Shown: positions 1-6,965 of the stretch, piece by piece
Numbering within the stretch: position 1 is the first letter of the stretch
How the letters are laid out: each line of letters opens with the position of its first letter
Source of the DNA: an uncultured Candidatus Altimarinota bacterium
GTDB lineage: Bacteria; Patescibacteriota; Gracilibacteria; BD1-5; UBA6164
Direction of reading: 5' to 3'
Length of the DNA stretch: 7,180 bases
Assembly (NCBI GenBank): GCA_937931775.1
Contig: CALHAQ010000094.1
Coordinates: forward strand, 1-7,180
Translations under genes and position numbers: made by a program
Notes under the pieces: generated by a model
Databases searched by the model: none
What the model was told of the DNA's origin: nothing
What the model saw: only the letters and a program-made list of their open reading frames with translations

Positions 1-1
1 T

Positions 2-1882
2 GATAATAAAGGGTCAGCGAGTTATATTTCTGGAGATGTTGTAGAGATTCCACTTAATAATTTCAATATTCAGAAAATACGTCTCTTTATTGAAGATGCT
101 GATGGAAATATTCTTGGATCACAAGATATAGAAATAGAAAAGACCTATATAGAAGAAAAAAATATTGATCCAGACACTATCGTATTTGAGTGAGTGAGTG
201 ATTCTGAAAGAGAAAAAATAGATGCACTCAAAGCCTCTCTGATAAAACTTCCACAACAACAAAAACTCAAGGCTCTCAGTTATGTACAAAAACTTCAAGA
301 GAATTGGAATGATAATACAGAAAAGACAAGAACTATTCTAGACTTTGAAAACTATATATTTGAGCTAGGACTTGCAAATGAAGATGAACTTATTGGTATA
401 CTAGAGTCACTTCTTGTAGAAGGGCAAGCTGATCAAAGCGCAAAACAAATTACCTATCAGGCTCTTATAAACCTTGTTCCAAGTGAAGTGCAGTGTAATG
501 TTGAAGCTGGTAGTTGTTATGACTCTCTTCTTTCAAAAATCGAAGATATTAAATCTTCTGATGACATAGATTACAATAAAAATCTTGGGAAAGAGATTCT
601 TGAAGTTATTGCAGCTACAGATCTTATGAGTAATACTCAAAAACTTGATTTCAAAGCTATTTTAACATCATTCGTGTATGGTTGAGATGTAAATGATATT
701 CCAGACGATGAAAAGCAAGAAGTTATAGACGAGGCTCCAACTGATGCCAGTGAGGGGTCATCAGGAATCCTTGGTTTGATTCTTACGATTCTGAAATGGA
801 TAGGCTACTTTATTCTTCTTTTCATTATTATTGTAGCAGGATTCTATATTCTCTATCTTATACTCAATAAAGATAAAAATCTAAGTTTTTCTGAATTTGT
901 GAGTAAAACTACCTCTTTTGGAAAAGATGACACGAAAGAAAATGAAGTTGTTACTGAAGATAATATTCTGTGAGATTTTGATGCTCTTGAAGAAGAAACT
1001 TCATCAGATATTCTCTCTACTACTCCTGAAAATGCTTCTTCAAATCAGGGAGCTTCTGTTCTAGATACACAAACTCCAGTAGAAAAAGAAGCTTCAAGTG
1101 AAGAGGTTCCAGATTGGCTGAAGGGAAACTTTTCTGATGACAAACCAGAAACTTCAGAAGAACAAACTCAAGAAGTTTCTACAGAAATAGTAGAAGAAAA
1201 GTCTATGGATCTTCCATGAGAAGATAATACAAAAATGGAAGAAAAAATAGAAATTCCTCAGAAGGATGATGTAGTAGAAAGTGATCTTTCAAAAGAAGAT
1301 ACTTTTGACCTAGATAAAGATACAAAACTAGAATCAGATGAAAATGTTCCAGATTGGCTCAAAGGAAGTTTCGATGATACTTCAGAAGAACCTGTAGCTA
1401 AACAAGATATATCAGATCCTGTAGAAATTGATAAGAAAGAAGAGGCTCTAATAAAATCTCCAGAAACTACGACTCCTCCTAAATCGGAAGAAACTTCAAA
1501 GGAAGAAAGTGAGACATCGGTCATGTCAGATGAAAATGTCCCAGACTGGCTCAAAGGAAGTTTCGATGATACTCCAGAAGAAAAAACTGATGTTGCAGCT
1601 CAGGAAGTTGTACAAGAAGAAAAAGTAGTAGCAAAAACTATTACAGAAAAAAAGACTCCCGCTAAAAAAACTGCAGCTAAAAAGACAAGTGAGAAACAAA
1701 GTAGAACTCCAGCAAAGAAAAAAGCTGTAGAAAAAAAGGCTCCAGTTAAAAAAACTGCAACTAAAAAGAAACCAGAAACGGCAAAGAAAACATCAGACAC
1801 AAAAAGCAAAGATACTACAAAAAAAGACGAACTGTGGGATGATGGTATGAAGGTTCCTGATTGGCTCAAAGCTGACGACTAG
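2..1882 (+). CDS. Membrane-anchored protein with VPDWLK repeats and a histone H1-like lysine-rich tail (5' partial)
   Basis: I do not recognise a named family. The frame is open from the window edge to TAG at 1880-1882 once TGA at 191, 683, 971 and 1217 is read as glycine; 626 residues are visible and the N-terminus lies outside. Residues 1-63 look like the end of a beta-rich, Ig/PKD-like domain (IRLFIEDADGNILG). Residues 65-235 are a mixed helical region with two cysteines. One membrane segment spans about 256-288. After it comes an acidic, low-complexity region with VPDWLKG at 369, 449 and 513. Residues about 550-610 are K/A/T-rich (TPAKKTAAKK), like bacterial histone H1-like tails, and a fourth VPDWLK (618-623) almost ends the protein. 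I infer N-out/C-in topology, because the N-terminal part resembles secreted domains and lysines follow the membrane segment. A role linking envelope to nucleoid or to a cytoplasmic partner is speculation. A strong terminator follows the stop. Confidence 0.88.
1334..1390 (+). repeat. Direct repeat copy 1 (57 bp, encodes the VPDWLKG module)
   Basis: This 57-bp in-frame segment encodes SDENVPDWLKGSFDDTSEE. It matches the segment at 1526-1582 except at three bases; the two are 192 bp (64 codons) apart. Two differences are silent and one changes Ser to Pro. It lies in the acidic region after the membrane segment of the left-edge protein. Confidence 0.9.
1526..1582 (+). repeat. Direct repeat copy 2 (57 bp, encodes the VPDWLKG module)
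   Basis: Second copy of the 57-bp segment at 1334-1390, encoding SDENVPDWLKGSFDDTPEE. The near identity at DNA level suggests a fairly recent duplication. More diverged single motifs lie at 1106-1126 (VPDWLKG) and 1853-1870 (VPDWLK). Confidence 0.9.
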
Positions 1883-1899
1883 AAAGATTCTATCAAGAT

Positions 1900-1932
1900 A
1901 ATACCTCTCTATAACTTAGAGAGGTATTTTTT
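1900..1932 (+). terminator. Rho-independent terminator after the membrane-anchored protein gene
   Basis: A perfect 11-bp stem (AATACCTCTCT / AGAGAGGTATT) with a 7-base loop runs into six T residues. It lies 17 bp after the TAG stop, so it should close the upstream transcript and separate it from lepB. Confidence 0.88.
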
Positions 1933-1943
1933 GTTACTTATCT

Positions 1944-1972
1944 TTTTGAATTTCTATAAAGGGCTTTATAAT
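1944..1972 (+). promoter_or_regulatory. Predicted promoter for lepB-truB
   Basis: A perfect -10 TATAAT lies at 1967-1972. A -35-like TTTTGA (1944-1949, 17-bp spacing) or TTGAAT (1946-1951, 15-bp spacing) precedes it. It follows directly on the previous gene's terminator and would give a leader of about 28 bases before the GTG start. A second possible -10, TATACT, lies at 1985-1990. This is consensus matching only, in AT-rich DNA. Confidence 0.45.
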
Positions 1973-2006
1973 AAGGCCTAATATTATACTTACATACTTA
2001 GTACTA

Positions 2007-2684
2007 GTGAAAGACTTTACAGGAGAGGCTTTAGATTTTTTAAAAGACATCGTAATCATATTAGCTATTGTTTTGATAATGAGGACATTTTTCATAATGC
2101 CTTTTAAAATAAATGGACAATCTATGTATGAATCATTTTATGATAAAGAGTTTATCATCGTAGATAGACTATCATATAGAGATATTCCTCTTTTATGACA
2201 AACCCAGGAAATAGAAAGATGAGATGTTGTAGTATTTGCTCCAGGAGTAAGTGATGATAGAAAATACTTTATAAAACGGGTTATTGCTCTCCCAGGAGAA
2301 ACTCTCAAAATAGAGTCAGGAAAAGTATTTGTAAAAGAAGTAGGAGATACTCAATTCAAAGAATTAGATGAATCAGAGTATCTATCTGATGAAAATGATG
2401 ATAAAACTACTGTTAGGTGAGATAGTAAACAGTATATATATGAAGTGCCACAAAATAGGTATTTTGTTATGGGTGATAATAGAGCGCATTCTACAGATTC
2501 TCGTACATGTTTTCAGAGCTGTAGTGTGAGAACAAATTATATAGAGCCTTCAGAAATCATCGGAAAAGTACTTCTAGACTTAGGATATTTTAATTTCCGA
2601 ACATTTTCCTTTCTTCATCCTGATTTAGATATTTCTACTCTTCCAAAGTTTTTTAATTCTTACTGAGAATATAGTTACGAATAA
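2007..2684 (+). CDS. lepB: Signal peptidase I
   Basis: Type I signal peptidase removes signal peptides from exported proteins at the outer face of the cytoplasmic membrane. The 225-residue product has an N-terminal membrane segment at about 14-31. It carries the family boxes in order: INGQSMYES with nucleophile Ser39, YFIKRVIALPGE with general base Lys90, and MGDNRAHSTDSR at 155-166. Four in-frame TGA codons (2196, 2220, 2418, 2664) are read as Gly; the second falls in the conserved RGDVVVF stretch. GTG at 2007 is chosen because it puts the membrane segment right before the catalytic box; no Shine-Dalgarno is visible. A short insert with two cysteines (Cys168, Cys172) follows the DSR motif. 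The TAA stop overlaps the truB ATG by one base, implying coupled translation. Family assignment is near certain. Confidence 0.95.
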
Positions 2685-3553
2685 TGGATGGATTTTTTCT
2701 CATAGATAAACCAACTGGCCAAACAAGCTTTCAGGTACTTCGCGATATGCGCAGGATACTCTGAGTAAAAAAAATATGACACTCTGGGACGCTTGATCCA
2801 CTGGCTACATGATGTCTACTCGTTGCTACCGGGGCATATACAAAACTCATAACATTTGTAGAAAAAGATACAAAAAAATACCTCACTACTATTTCTCTCG
2901 ACGGGTCATCACCATCATATGATAATGATAGTGAAATTTCTTTTTTGTCTCAACAGAAAAAAGAGGAGTACAAAAAAAATATATCACTTCAAGGTATTGA
3001 AAAAATATTTTTAGAGAATTTTTTCGGAAAAATAACACAGATTCCACCAAAATATTCAGCACTTAAAATTAATGGAAAAAGAGCTCTTGATAGAGTAAAA
3101 TCTTGAGAGGATATTCAGATGAAAGCCAGGGAAGTCGAGATTTTGAGCTATGATATTAAATCATTCATCTACCCGCAGCTCATAGTAGAGATACATGTCA
3201 GTGCGGGGACTTATATCAGGTCTATAGCTCATGACTTAGGAGATATACTCGGAACATGATGATATCTCACATCTCTCAGGAGAACAGGAATAGAAAAGCA
3301 TGATATCAGAGAAAGTACAAGATTAGAAGATCTAGACGAGTCAAAAATGCTTGATATACAGGGTATATTCTGAGACAGAATATTCTTATTTCAAGATGAA
3401 GTGGTACTTAGGAGATTAAATGATGGACAAAGAGTTTGGGGAGAATATGATTTCCCTGAAAATAAAGAAATATTCCTATTTGATGGTAATGTTGTAAGAT
3501 ATGTGGTAGAGTATAAAGAGTCCGTGTTACATCCCCGAAAAAAAATAGTATAA
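2684..3553 (+). CDS. truB: tRNA pseudouridine(55) synthase TruB
   Basis: TruB isomerises uridine 55 in the T-loop of tRNAs. The 289-residue product starts with the typical FLIDKPTGQTS motif. It carries KKIGHSGTLDPLATG with catalytic Asp38, then IPPKYSALKINGKRA and SAGTYIRSIAHDLG. Seven TGA codons (2762, 2777, 2810, 3104, 3257, 3260, 3371) are read as Gly. Those at 2777 and 2810 are the glycines of IGH and ATG in the active-site segment, and 3257/3260 form a GG pair just after the IRSIAHDLG segment. A standard-code reading would destroy the enzyme, so this gene is the clearest proof of the altered code. The ATG overlaps the lepB TAA (TAATG), making a two-gene operon. A second ATG four bases downstream is out of frame. 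The tRNA-Lys gene follows 51 bp later. Confidence 0.96.
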
Positions 3554-3557
3554 AAAT

Positions 3558-3585
3558 TTGCGCTTTCACGTATTATTTATACAAT
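3558..3585 (+). promoter_or_regulatory. Predicted promoter for tRNA-Lys
   Basis: TTGCGC (3558-3563) and TACAAT (3580-3585) are 16 bp apart, placing a transcription start near 3592, about 13 bases before the mature tRNA 5' end. No terminator is visible between truB and the tRNA, so read-through from the lepB-truB operon is also possible. Confidence 0.45.
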
Positions 3586-3604
3586 ACCCGAGCATTTTTG
3601 ATAT

Positions 3605-3680
3605 GGGACATTAGCTCAGTTGGTAGAGCAGCCCCCTTTTAAGGGGAAGGTCCTGGGTTCGAGCCCCGGATGTCCCACCA
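3605..3680 (+). tRNA. tRNA-Lys (anticodon UUU), CCA encoded
   Basis: A full cloverleaf is visible. The acceptor GGGACAT pairs with ATGTCCC. The D arm is GCTC-AGTTGGTA-GAGC. The anticodon loop CTTTTAA has TTT at positions 34-36. The T arm is CTGGG-TTCGAGC-CCCGG, followed by A73 and an encoded CCA. UUU reads the lysine codons AAA and AAG, matching the many AAA codons nearby. The anticodon stem has four C-G pairs and a G27/A43 mismatch at its top. It lies between truB, which modifies tRNAs, and apt, with its own predicted promoter and terminator. Confidence 0.97.
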
Positions 3681-3695
3681 ATACAAAAGTAAAAC

Positions 3696-3737
3696 AAAAA
3701 TCCTGGCTGAGATTGCACTCTTGGCCAGGATTTTTTT
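3696..3737 (+). terminator. Rho-independent terminator after tRNA-Lys
   Basis: The arms AAAAATCCTGGC (3696-3707) and GCCAGGATTTTT (3724-3735) form a perfect 12-bp stem. A 16-base loop contains a small inner GAG/CTC pairing, and the run of seven T residues ends at 3737. It lies 15 bp after the encoded CCA. Confidence 0.85.
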
Positions 3738-3761
3738 GTCAAAGAAAATCTTTTCAGATAT

Positions 3762-3790
3762 AACTTGTAAAAATAGTCCTCTCATATAAT
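3762..3790 (+). promoter_or_regulatory. Predicted promoter for apt
   Basis: A perfect TATAAT lies at 3785-3790 with AACTTG (3762-3767) 17 bp upstream. Transcription would start near 3797, only a few bases before the apt ATG at 3800. The message would then be leaderless or nearly so, which agrees with the lack of a Shine-Dalgarno there. Confidence 0.45.
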
Positions 3791-3799
3791 ATATATTGT

Positions 3800-4324
3800 A
3801 TGAATATACATGAATATATAAAAACCTATCCAGATTTCCCAAAGACAGGAATACAATTCAAGGATATCTCTCCTATATTAGAAGACCCTAAAGCTTTGAA
3901 ATATGTGTGTCAACAAATGGCACGAAACTGTAAGTGAGCTGATAAAATTGTAGCCCTTGATGCGAGAGGATTCATTTTTGCCCCTATGATATCAAAAAAA
4001 CTTGATATCCCATGGGTTATGGCCCGTAAGTCTGGAAAATTACCTGGAGAAACTATTTCTGTTTCCTATGATCTTGAATATGGAAGTAATAGTATAGAAA
4101 TACAGAAATCGGCTATAAAATCGTGAGAAAAAGTAGCTATCGTAGACGATCTCCTCGCTACAGGTGGTACAGCTCTCGCTGCTGCTGGATTGATAGAACA
4201 ACTCTGAGGAGTAGTACATCATTGCGCATTTGTGATAGAGCTCGACGAAGAATTTTTAGTCTGACTCAAGAGTCGAAAAATCCTTTCAAAATATTCATAC
4301 AGCAGCATAGTATCCTATAGTTAG
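3800..4324 (+). CDS. apt: Adenine phosphoribosyltransferase
   Basis: Apt joins adenine to PRPP to make AMP in cytoplasmic purine salvage. The 174-residue product shows YPDFPKTGIQFKDISPILED near the N-terminus, LDARGFIFAP at 53-62 and the RKSGKLPGET loop at 76-85. The PRPP-binding motif VDDLLATGGT is at 115-124. Length and motif order match bacterial Apt. Four TGA codons (3935, 4124, 4205, 4262) are read as Gly, one of them Gly109 in the SGEKVAIVDD lead-in that is conserved as G in the family. ATG at 3800 fits the family N-terminus, but no Shine-Dalgarno precedes it. The stop is TAG. No convincing terminator follows; only the loopless palindrome AAGTATACTT at 4326-4335 is seen. Purine salvage suits a reduced genome that takes bases from a host or surroundings. 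Confidence 0.95.
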
Positions 4325-4369
4325 AAAGTATACTTAGAGCTTACTTTATATATTTTTACAGAAAAATTT

Positions 4370-4398
4370 TTGGATTTCTTAAGGTAAAGAAATATACT
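4370..4398 (+). promoter_or_regulatory. Predicted promoter for the thioredoxin gene
   Basis: TTGGAT (4370-4375) and TATACT (4393-4398) are 17 bp apart, giving a start near 4405 and a leader of about 25 bases that contains the Shine-Dalgarno. It is one of the best promoter matches in the window. Confidence 0.55.
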
Positions 4399-4417
4399 AG
4401 GTGTATGTTTAATTTTT

Positions 4418-4422
4418 AAGGA
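4418..4422 (+). promoter_or_regulatory. Shine-Dalgarno site of the thioredoxin gene
   Basis: AAGGA lies 7 bases before the ATG at 4430 and fixes the start. It is the only clear Shine-Dalgarno sequence ahead of any start codon in the window. Confidence 0.8.
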
Positions 4423-4429
4423 ATATATT

Positions 4430-4729
4430 ATGGAACTGACGAGTGAAAATTTTGCTGAATCAACAGCTTCTGGATTAGTACTTGTAGACTTTTGGGCTGA
4501 ATGGTGTGGACCATGTCAAGGAATGATGCCAACACTTGCTGAGTTTGAAGAAAAATCAGGAGTAAAAGTAGGAAAAATAAATATTGAAGAGCAGGGTGAT
4601 TTAGCTGCTGAATATAGAGTCATGAGTATTCCTACACTTATGTGGATGAAGGATGGAAAACCAGTTGATCAAATGATAGGAGCTCAAGACCTAGAGACTC
4701 TTATGCAAGCAGCTGAAAAACATAAATAG
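4430..4729 (+). CDS. trxA: Thioredoxin
   Basis: This small cytoplasmic dithiol protein reduces disulfides in target proteins. The 99-residue product is a single thioredoxin fold. It has VLVDFWAEWCGPCQ with the redox pair Cys26/Cys29 and Asp20 in the usual place, then VGKINIEE, and the cis-proline loop MSIPT (Pro68). It ends with a short helix and is slightly shorter than the E. coli protein of about 108 residues. It has its own promoter, a good Shine-Dalgarno and a terminator, so it is probably monocistronic. It has no TGA codon: its eight glycines are seven GGA and one GGT, whereas neighbours use TGA for roughly a third of theirs. It converges with the helicase gene. No thioredoxin reductase is in the window. 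Confidence 0.95.
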   Translation: MELTSENFAESTASGLVLVDFWAEWCGPCQGMMPTLAEFEEKSGVKVGKINIEEQGDLAAEYRVMSIPTLMWMKDGKPVDQMIGAQDLETLMQAAEKHK

Positions 4730-4741
4730 AAGATAAATATA

Positions 4742-4773
4742 TAAAAAAATAATCCCGAGAGGGATTATTTTTT
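4742..4773. terminator. Bidirectional terminator shared by thioredoxin and helicase genes
   Basis: The core stem AATAATCCC / GGGATTATT closes on a GAGA loop (4757-4760) and is flanked by an A run on the left and a T run on the right. It therefore acts as an intrinsic terminator on both strands. The helicase TAA (4765-4767) and its last two lysine codons lie inside the right arm. Confidence 0.88.
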
Positions 4774-6084
4774 GTTTCGTTTCTTTGCGTCCATTCTTCA
4801 CTGTTTCCCATATTTTTTGTCACTTACTGCTGGTTTTCGAGATTTGATTCACTTTCTTCTTATATCATTATATTTTTCTTTTCCATTTTCTTCAAAGTTT
4901 TTGTATCCAAGAATTTTAGATTTTGATATAACTTGCTCTAAATATGTTTTATCCCTAATCATTTCTATCTTTCTTCCGATAAGTTCTTCAATCTTTGCAA
5001 AGTCTTCTTTTTCATGCTCGATGCACATAGTGATAGCAACTCATTTTTTTCCTGCTCTGGCAGTTCTCCCAATCCTGTGTATATAGGTCTCAGCTTCGTG
5101 TGGAACATTCCAGTTAATCACGCATGATAGATCATGTATATCGAGTCATCTCGATGCTATATCTGTCGCTACGAGTACTTTTACGTCTCAATTTTTCAGA
5201 GCCTTCAGAGCATTTTGCCTTCCATTTTGTGTCCGGTCTTTATGGATACAATCTACTTTTATCCCAGATGCTTTTACGTACTCTGTAATATACGCTACAT
5301 CATCTTTTTTCTTTACGAAAACAATGATAGAAGAATACTCTTTTCGTCTTACGAGCATTTGTAGGAGCTGTCTCCTGTGAGAGGTTTTGATATGATAGAC
5401 TTGCTGCACTATAGTATCAAGAGTAGGCTTCTTAGCTTTAATAGTAATTTTTTCTGGACAATGTAGGAGCGAATCAGCAAGCTCCCTAATAGCTTTTGGT
5501 ATAGTCGCTGAAAAGAAAAATGTTTGTCTCTCTTTCGGGACTCTCTTAAATACTTTTTTGAGATCGGCAAGAAATCCGAGATCAAGCATCCTATCGGCTT
5601 CATCGAGCGTGAGGATTTTTACATAAGAGAGTTTTATAACTCACTGACTGACAAGATCTTCGAGTCTTCCAGGAGTAGCAACCAGTATATCTACTCATTT
5701 TTCAATAGCCTTAATCTGATGAAAATCATTTACTCATCCAAATATAACCGTATGTTTCATATTTGTATCACTACAATATATCTTACATGCTTCCCCTATT
5801 TGTATGGCTAGTTCTCTGGTCGGAGCGATGATAAGCGCTTCGATTTTTCTCTTTATTGGCCCATCAGGGAGCTCTTTTGCTACTCTTGCGTTATACAGAT
5901 CTTGAAGAATAGGGAGCACAAAAGCAAGAGTCTTTCAGCTCCCAGTTTGTGCGCATCCTAGGATATCTTTCCCTGTATTTGCGAGAGGAATAACTTTTTC
6001 CTGTATTTCAGTAGGCATCGTAAAACCCTCTCTCGCGATAGTTTTTAAGAGAGGAGAAATGATTCAAAGTTCTTCGAATTTCAT
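4765..6084 (-). CDS. DEAD-box ATP-dependent RNA helicase (RhlE-like)
   Basis: ATP-driven RNA unwinding enzyme of the cytoplasm, probably in ribosome assembly or mRNA turnover. The 439-residue product has every superfamily 2 motif in order: Q motif (FEELG...PTEIQ), Walker A AQTGSGKT (45-52), PTREL (88-92), ATPGR (136-140), LDEAD (160-164), SAT (192-194), VLVATDIASRGLD and HRIGRTARAG (336-345). A basic C-terminal tail (KSRKPAVSDKKYGK, ending KKRNKK) fits RNA binding. Ten TGA codons (left ends on the plus strand 6064, 5935, 5734, 5695, 5641, 5188, 5146, 5041, 4849, 4798) are read as Gly. The one at 5935 is the invariant Walker A glycine before Lys51, and 5146 is the G of SRGLDI. ATG at 6082-6084 gives the normal N-terminus, without a Shine-Dalgarno. 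RhlE-like is the best fit, but the exact subfamily is not settled. Confidence 0.95.
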
Positions 6085-6115
6085 GAGTAATAGTGAGATA
6101 TATTTTCTATGACAG

Positions 6116-6143
6116 AGTATAGATGTTACTTTCCATAAAGCAA
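6116..6143 (-). promoter_or_regulatory. Predicted promoter for the helicase gene
   Basis: On the minus strand, TTGCTT (6143-6138) and TATACT (6121-6116) are 16 bp apart. The start would be near 6109, leaving a leader of about 25 bases. It occupies most of the 75-bp gap after the upstream gene. No terminator is seen in that gap, so read-through from that gene is also possible. Confidence 0.5.
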
Positions 6144-6159
6144 TGATAGAGTGGAGCTT

Positions 6160-6864
6160 TTAAGATATTTTAATCATATTCTCTCTTTGAGCTTCTTTGC
6201 TTCTCAAATTACTTCCTATACCAACTCGTAAATCTATCTGCCTATTTTCATATGTACCCATTGAGAGAACTACTCACTCTCATGGTATATCTAAATGCCA
6301 GTCTAGCATATTATCTCAAAAAGCCTTTCCCATCTTTTCTTCTATTTTCTTAGGTGGTAATTCTGTATCCACATCAAATTGCATGTGAGGTCTCATTCGT
6401 AGTTCTCATTCTGGTAAGACAACCTCACACATAGGTGCATCAGTATCTTTATCTCAAATAAATAACCATCTCATACCTTCGTCTCTTCAGGCCTCATCCT
6501 CATAAAGATGATACCTACTTTTTTCTTTTATTAGATCAGTGAGTCTTTGTACTTCAGCATTTACATCAGGGACTTCATACCCAATTCCTACATGATTTAA
6601 GTATGTTTGCGTATCAAGAGCCCTAATAACATTTCAAAGTGTATTTGTTCGTGTAAGTTGAGTATTGGGAGTTACCGAGAGTTTTAGTATTTCTCATGAG
6701 CTTCATAAATCCACTCCTTCATCTCAAAATACCACTACAGAAGACATCTCTGAACCAAGCACATGTACCTTATCTCGTGAGCTTTGGAGCCATTTGCTTA
6801 TATGAGGTTGATGTAAATTTCCTACATTCCTAAGATTTGAGGTAATTATTTTATGAGGGTGCAT
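6160..6864 (-). CDS. Uncharacterised protein, possible vicinal oxygen chelate (glyoxalase-like) fold
   Basis: I do not recognise this 234-residue protein with confidence. ATG is at 6862-6864 and TAA at 6160-6162. Ten TGA codons (6724, 6703, 6694, 6634, 6487, 6454, 6406, 6316, 6280, 6274) are read as Gly. There is no signal peptide or membrane segment. Residues 89-164 suggest a vicinal oxygen chelate pattern: LNHVGIGYEVPDVNAEVQRL resembles the first strand and helix of such domains, MCEVVLPEGE a later strand, and RPHMQFDVDTE the start of another module. His91, Glu147, His160 and Asp211 could be metal ligands, but this is inference. Residues 1-75 match nothing I know. It is 75 bp upstream of the helicase gene, on the same strand, and divergent from the flavoprotein gene. 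Coding status is well supported because the frame runs through ten TGA codons without TAA or TAG. Confidence 0.85.
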
Positions 6865-6894
6865 TTATTTATAAATTAATAAATATATAAGTCA

Positions 6895-6921
6895 ATTATA
6901 ATGAAAACTTGATAAATACAA
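6895..6921 (-). promoter_or_regulatory. Predicted promoter for the possible glyoxalase-like gene
   Basis: On the minus strand, TTGTAT (6921-6916) and a perfect TATAAT (6900-6895) are 15 bp apart. The start near 6888 leaves a leader of about 24 bases, similar to other genes here. A second candidate, TTGACT (6895-6890) with TATAAA (6873-6868), would start inside the gene and is less likely. Confidence 0.4.
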
Positions 6922-6935
6922 GCTTTGTTTATACT
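6909..6935 (+). promoter_or_regulatory. Predicted promoter for the PNPOx-like gene
   Basis: TTGATA (6909-6914) and TATACT (6930-6935) are 15 bp apart, with a start near 6942 and a leader of about 24 bases. It overlaps the divergent minus-strand promoter elements. A TATAAT at 6955-6960 is an alternative -10 that would make the message leaderless. Confidence 0.4.
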
Positions 6936-6945
6936 AAAAGTATAA
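6929..6945. promoter_or_regulatory. Palindrome in the divergent spacer, possible operator
   Basis: TTATACTAAAAGTATAA is a perfect inverted repeat with 7-bp arms around AAA. It covers the predicted plus-strand -10 and the likely start site. Size and symmetry fit a dimeric repressor site, but the stretch is AT-rich and no regulator gene is visible nearby. Confidence 0.4.
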
Positions 6946-6965
6946 CTTAATACATATAATTTTAT

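Noticed and set aside
1649..1835. Lysine-rich stretch as a separate small histone-like gene
   Set aside because: It is in frame with the membrane protein, without its own start signal, and the final VPDWLK motif ties it to the same chain.
1258..1869. Serine-rich and hydrophobic open frames on the minus strand opposite the left-edge protein (1258-1554 and 1600-1869)
   Set aside because: They are antisense products of the repetitive acidic and lysine-rich codons on the plus strand; both begin at the antisense of the VPDWL motif and have no start signals.
2007..3553. lepB and truB as pseudogenes broken by multiple TGA stops
   Set aside because: All TGA codons are in one frame at glycine positions, including conserved ones, and no TAA, TAG or frameshift interrupts the motifs. 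Code 25 explains them.
3639..3842. Minus-strand open frame across the tRNA-Lys gene
   Set aside because: It overlaps the tRNA, its terminator and the apt start, and has no homology I recognise.
4123..4320. Arginine/serine-rich open frame inside apt
   Set aside because: It is an out-of-frame shadow of the apt 3' half, which is fully explained by the PRPP motif frame.
4326..4335. AAGTATACTT palindrome just after the apt stop as a terminator
   Set aside because: It has no loop and no following T run, so it cannot form an intrinsic terminator; at most it is a protein-binding site.
4772..5811. Plus-strand open frames opposite the helicase (4772-5086, 5134-5364, 5524-5811)
   Set aside because: They are antisense to a helicase with all motifs intact; their composition is that of reverse-complemented helicase codons.
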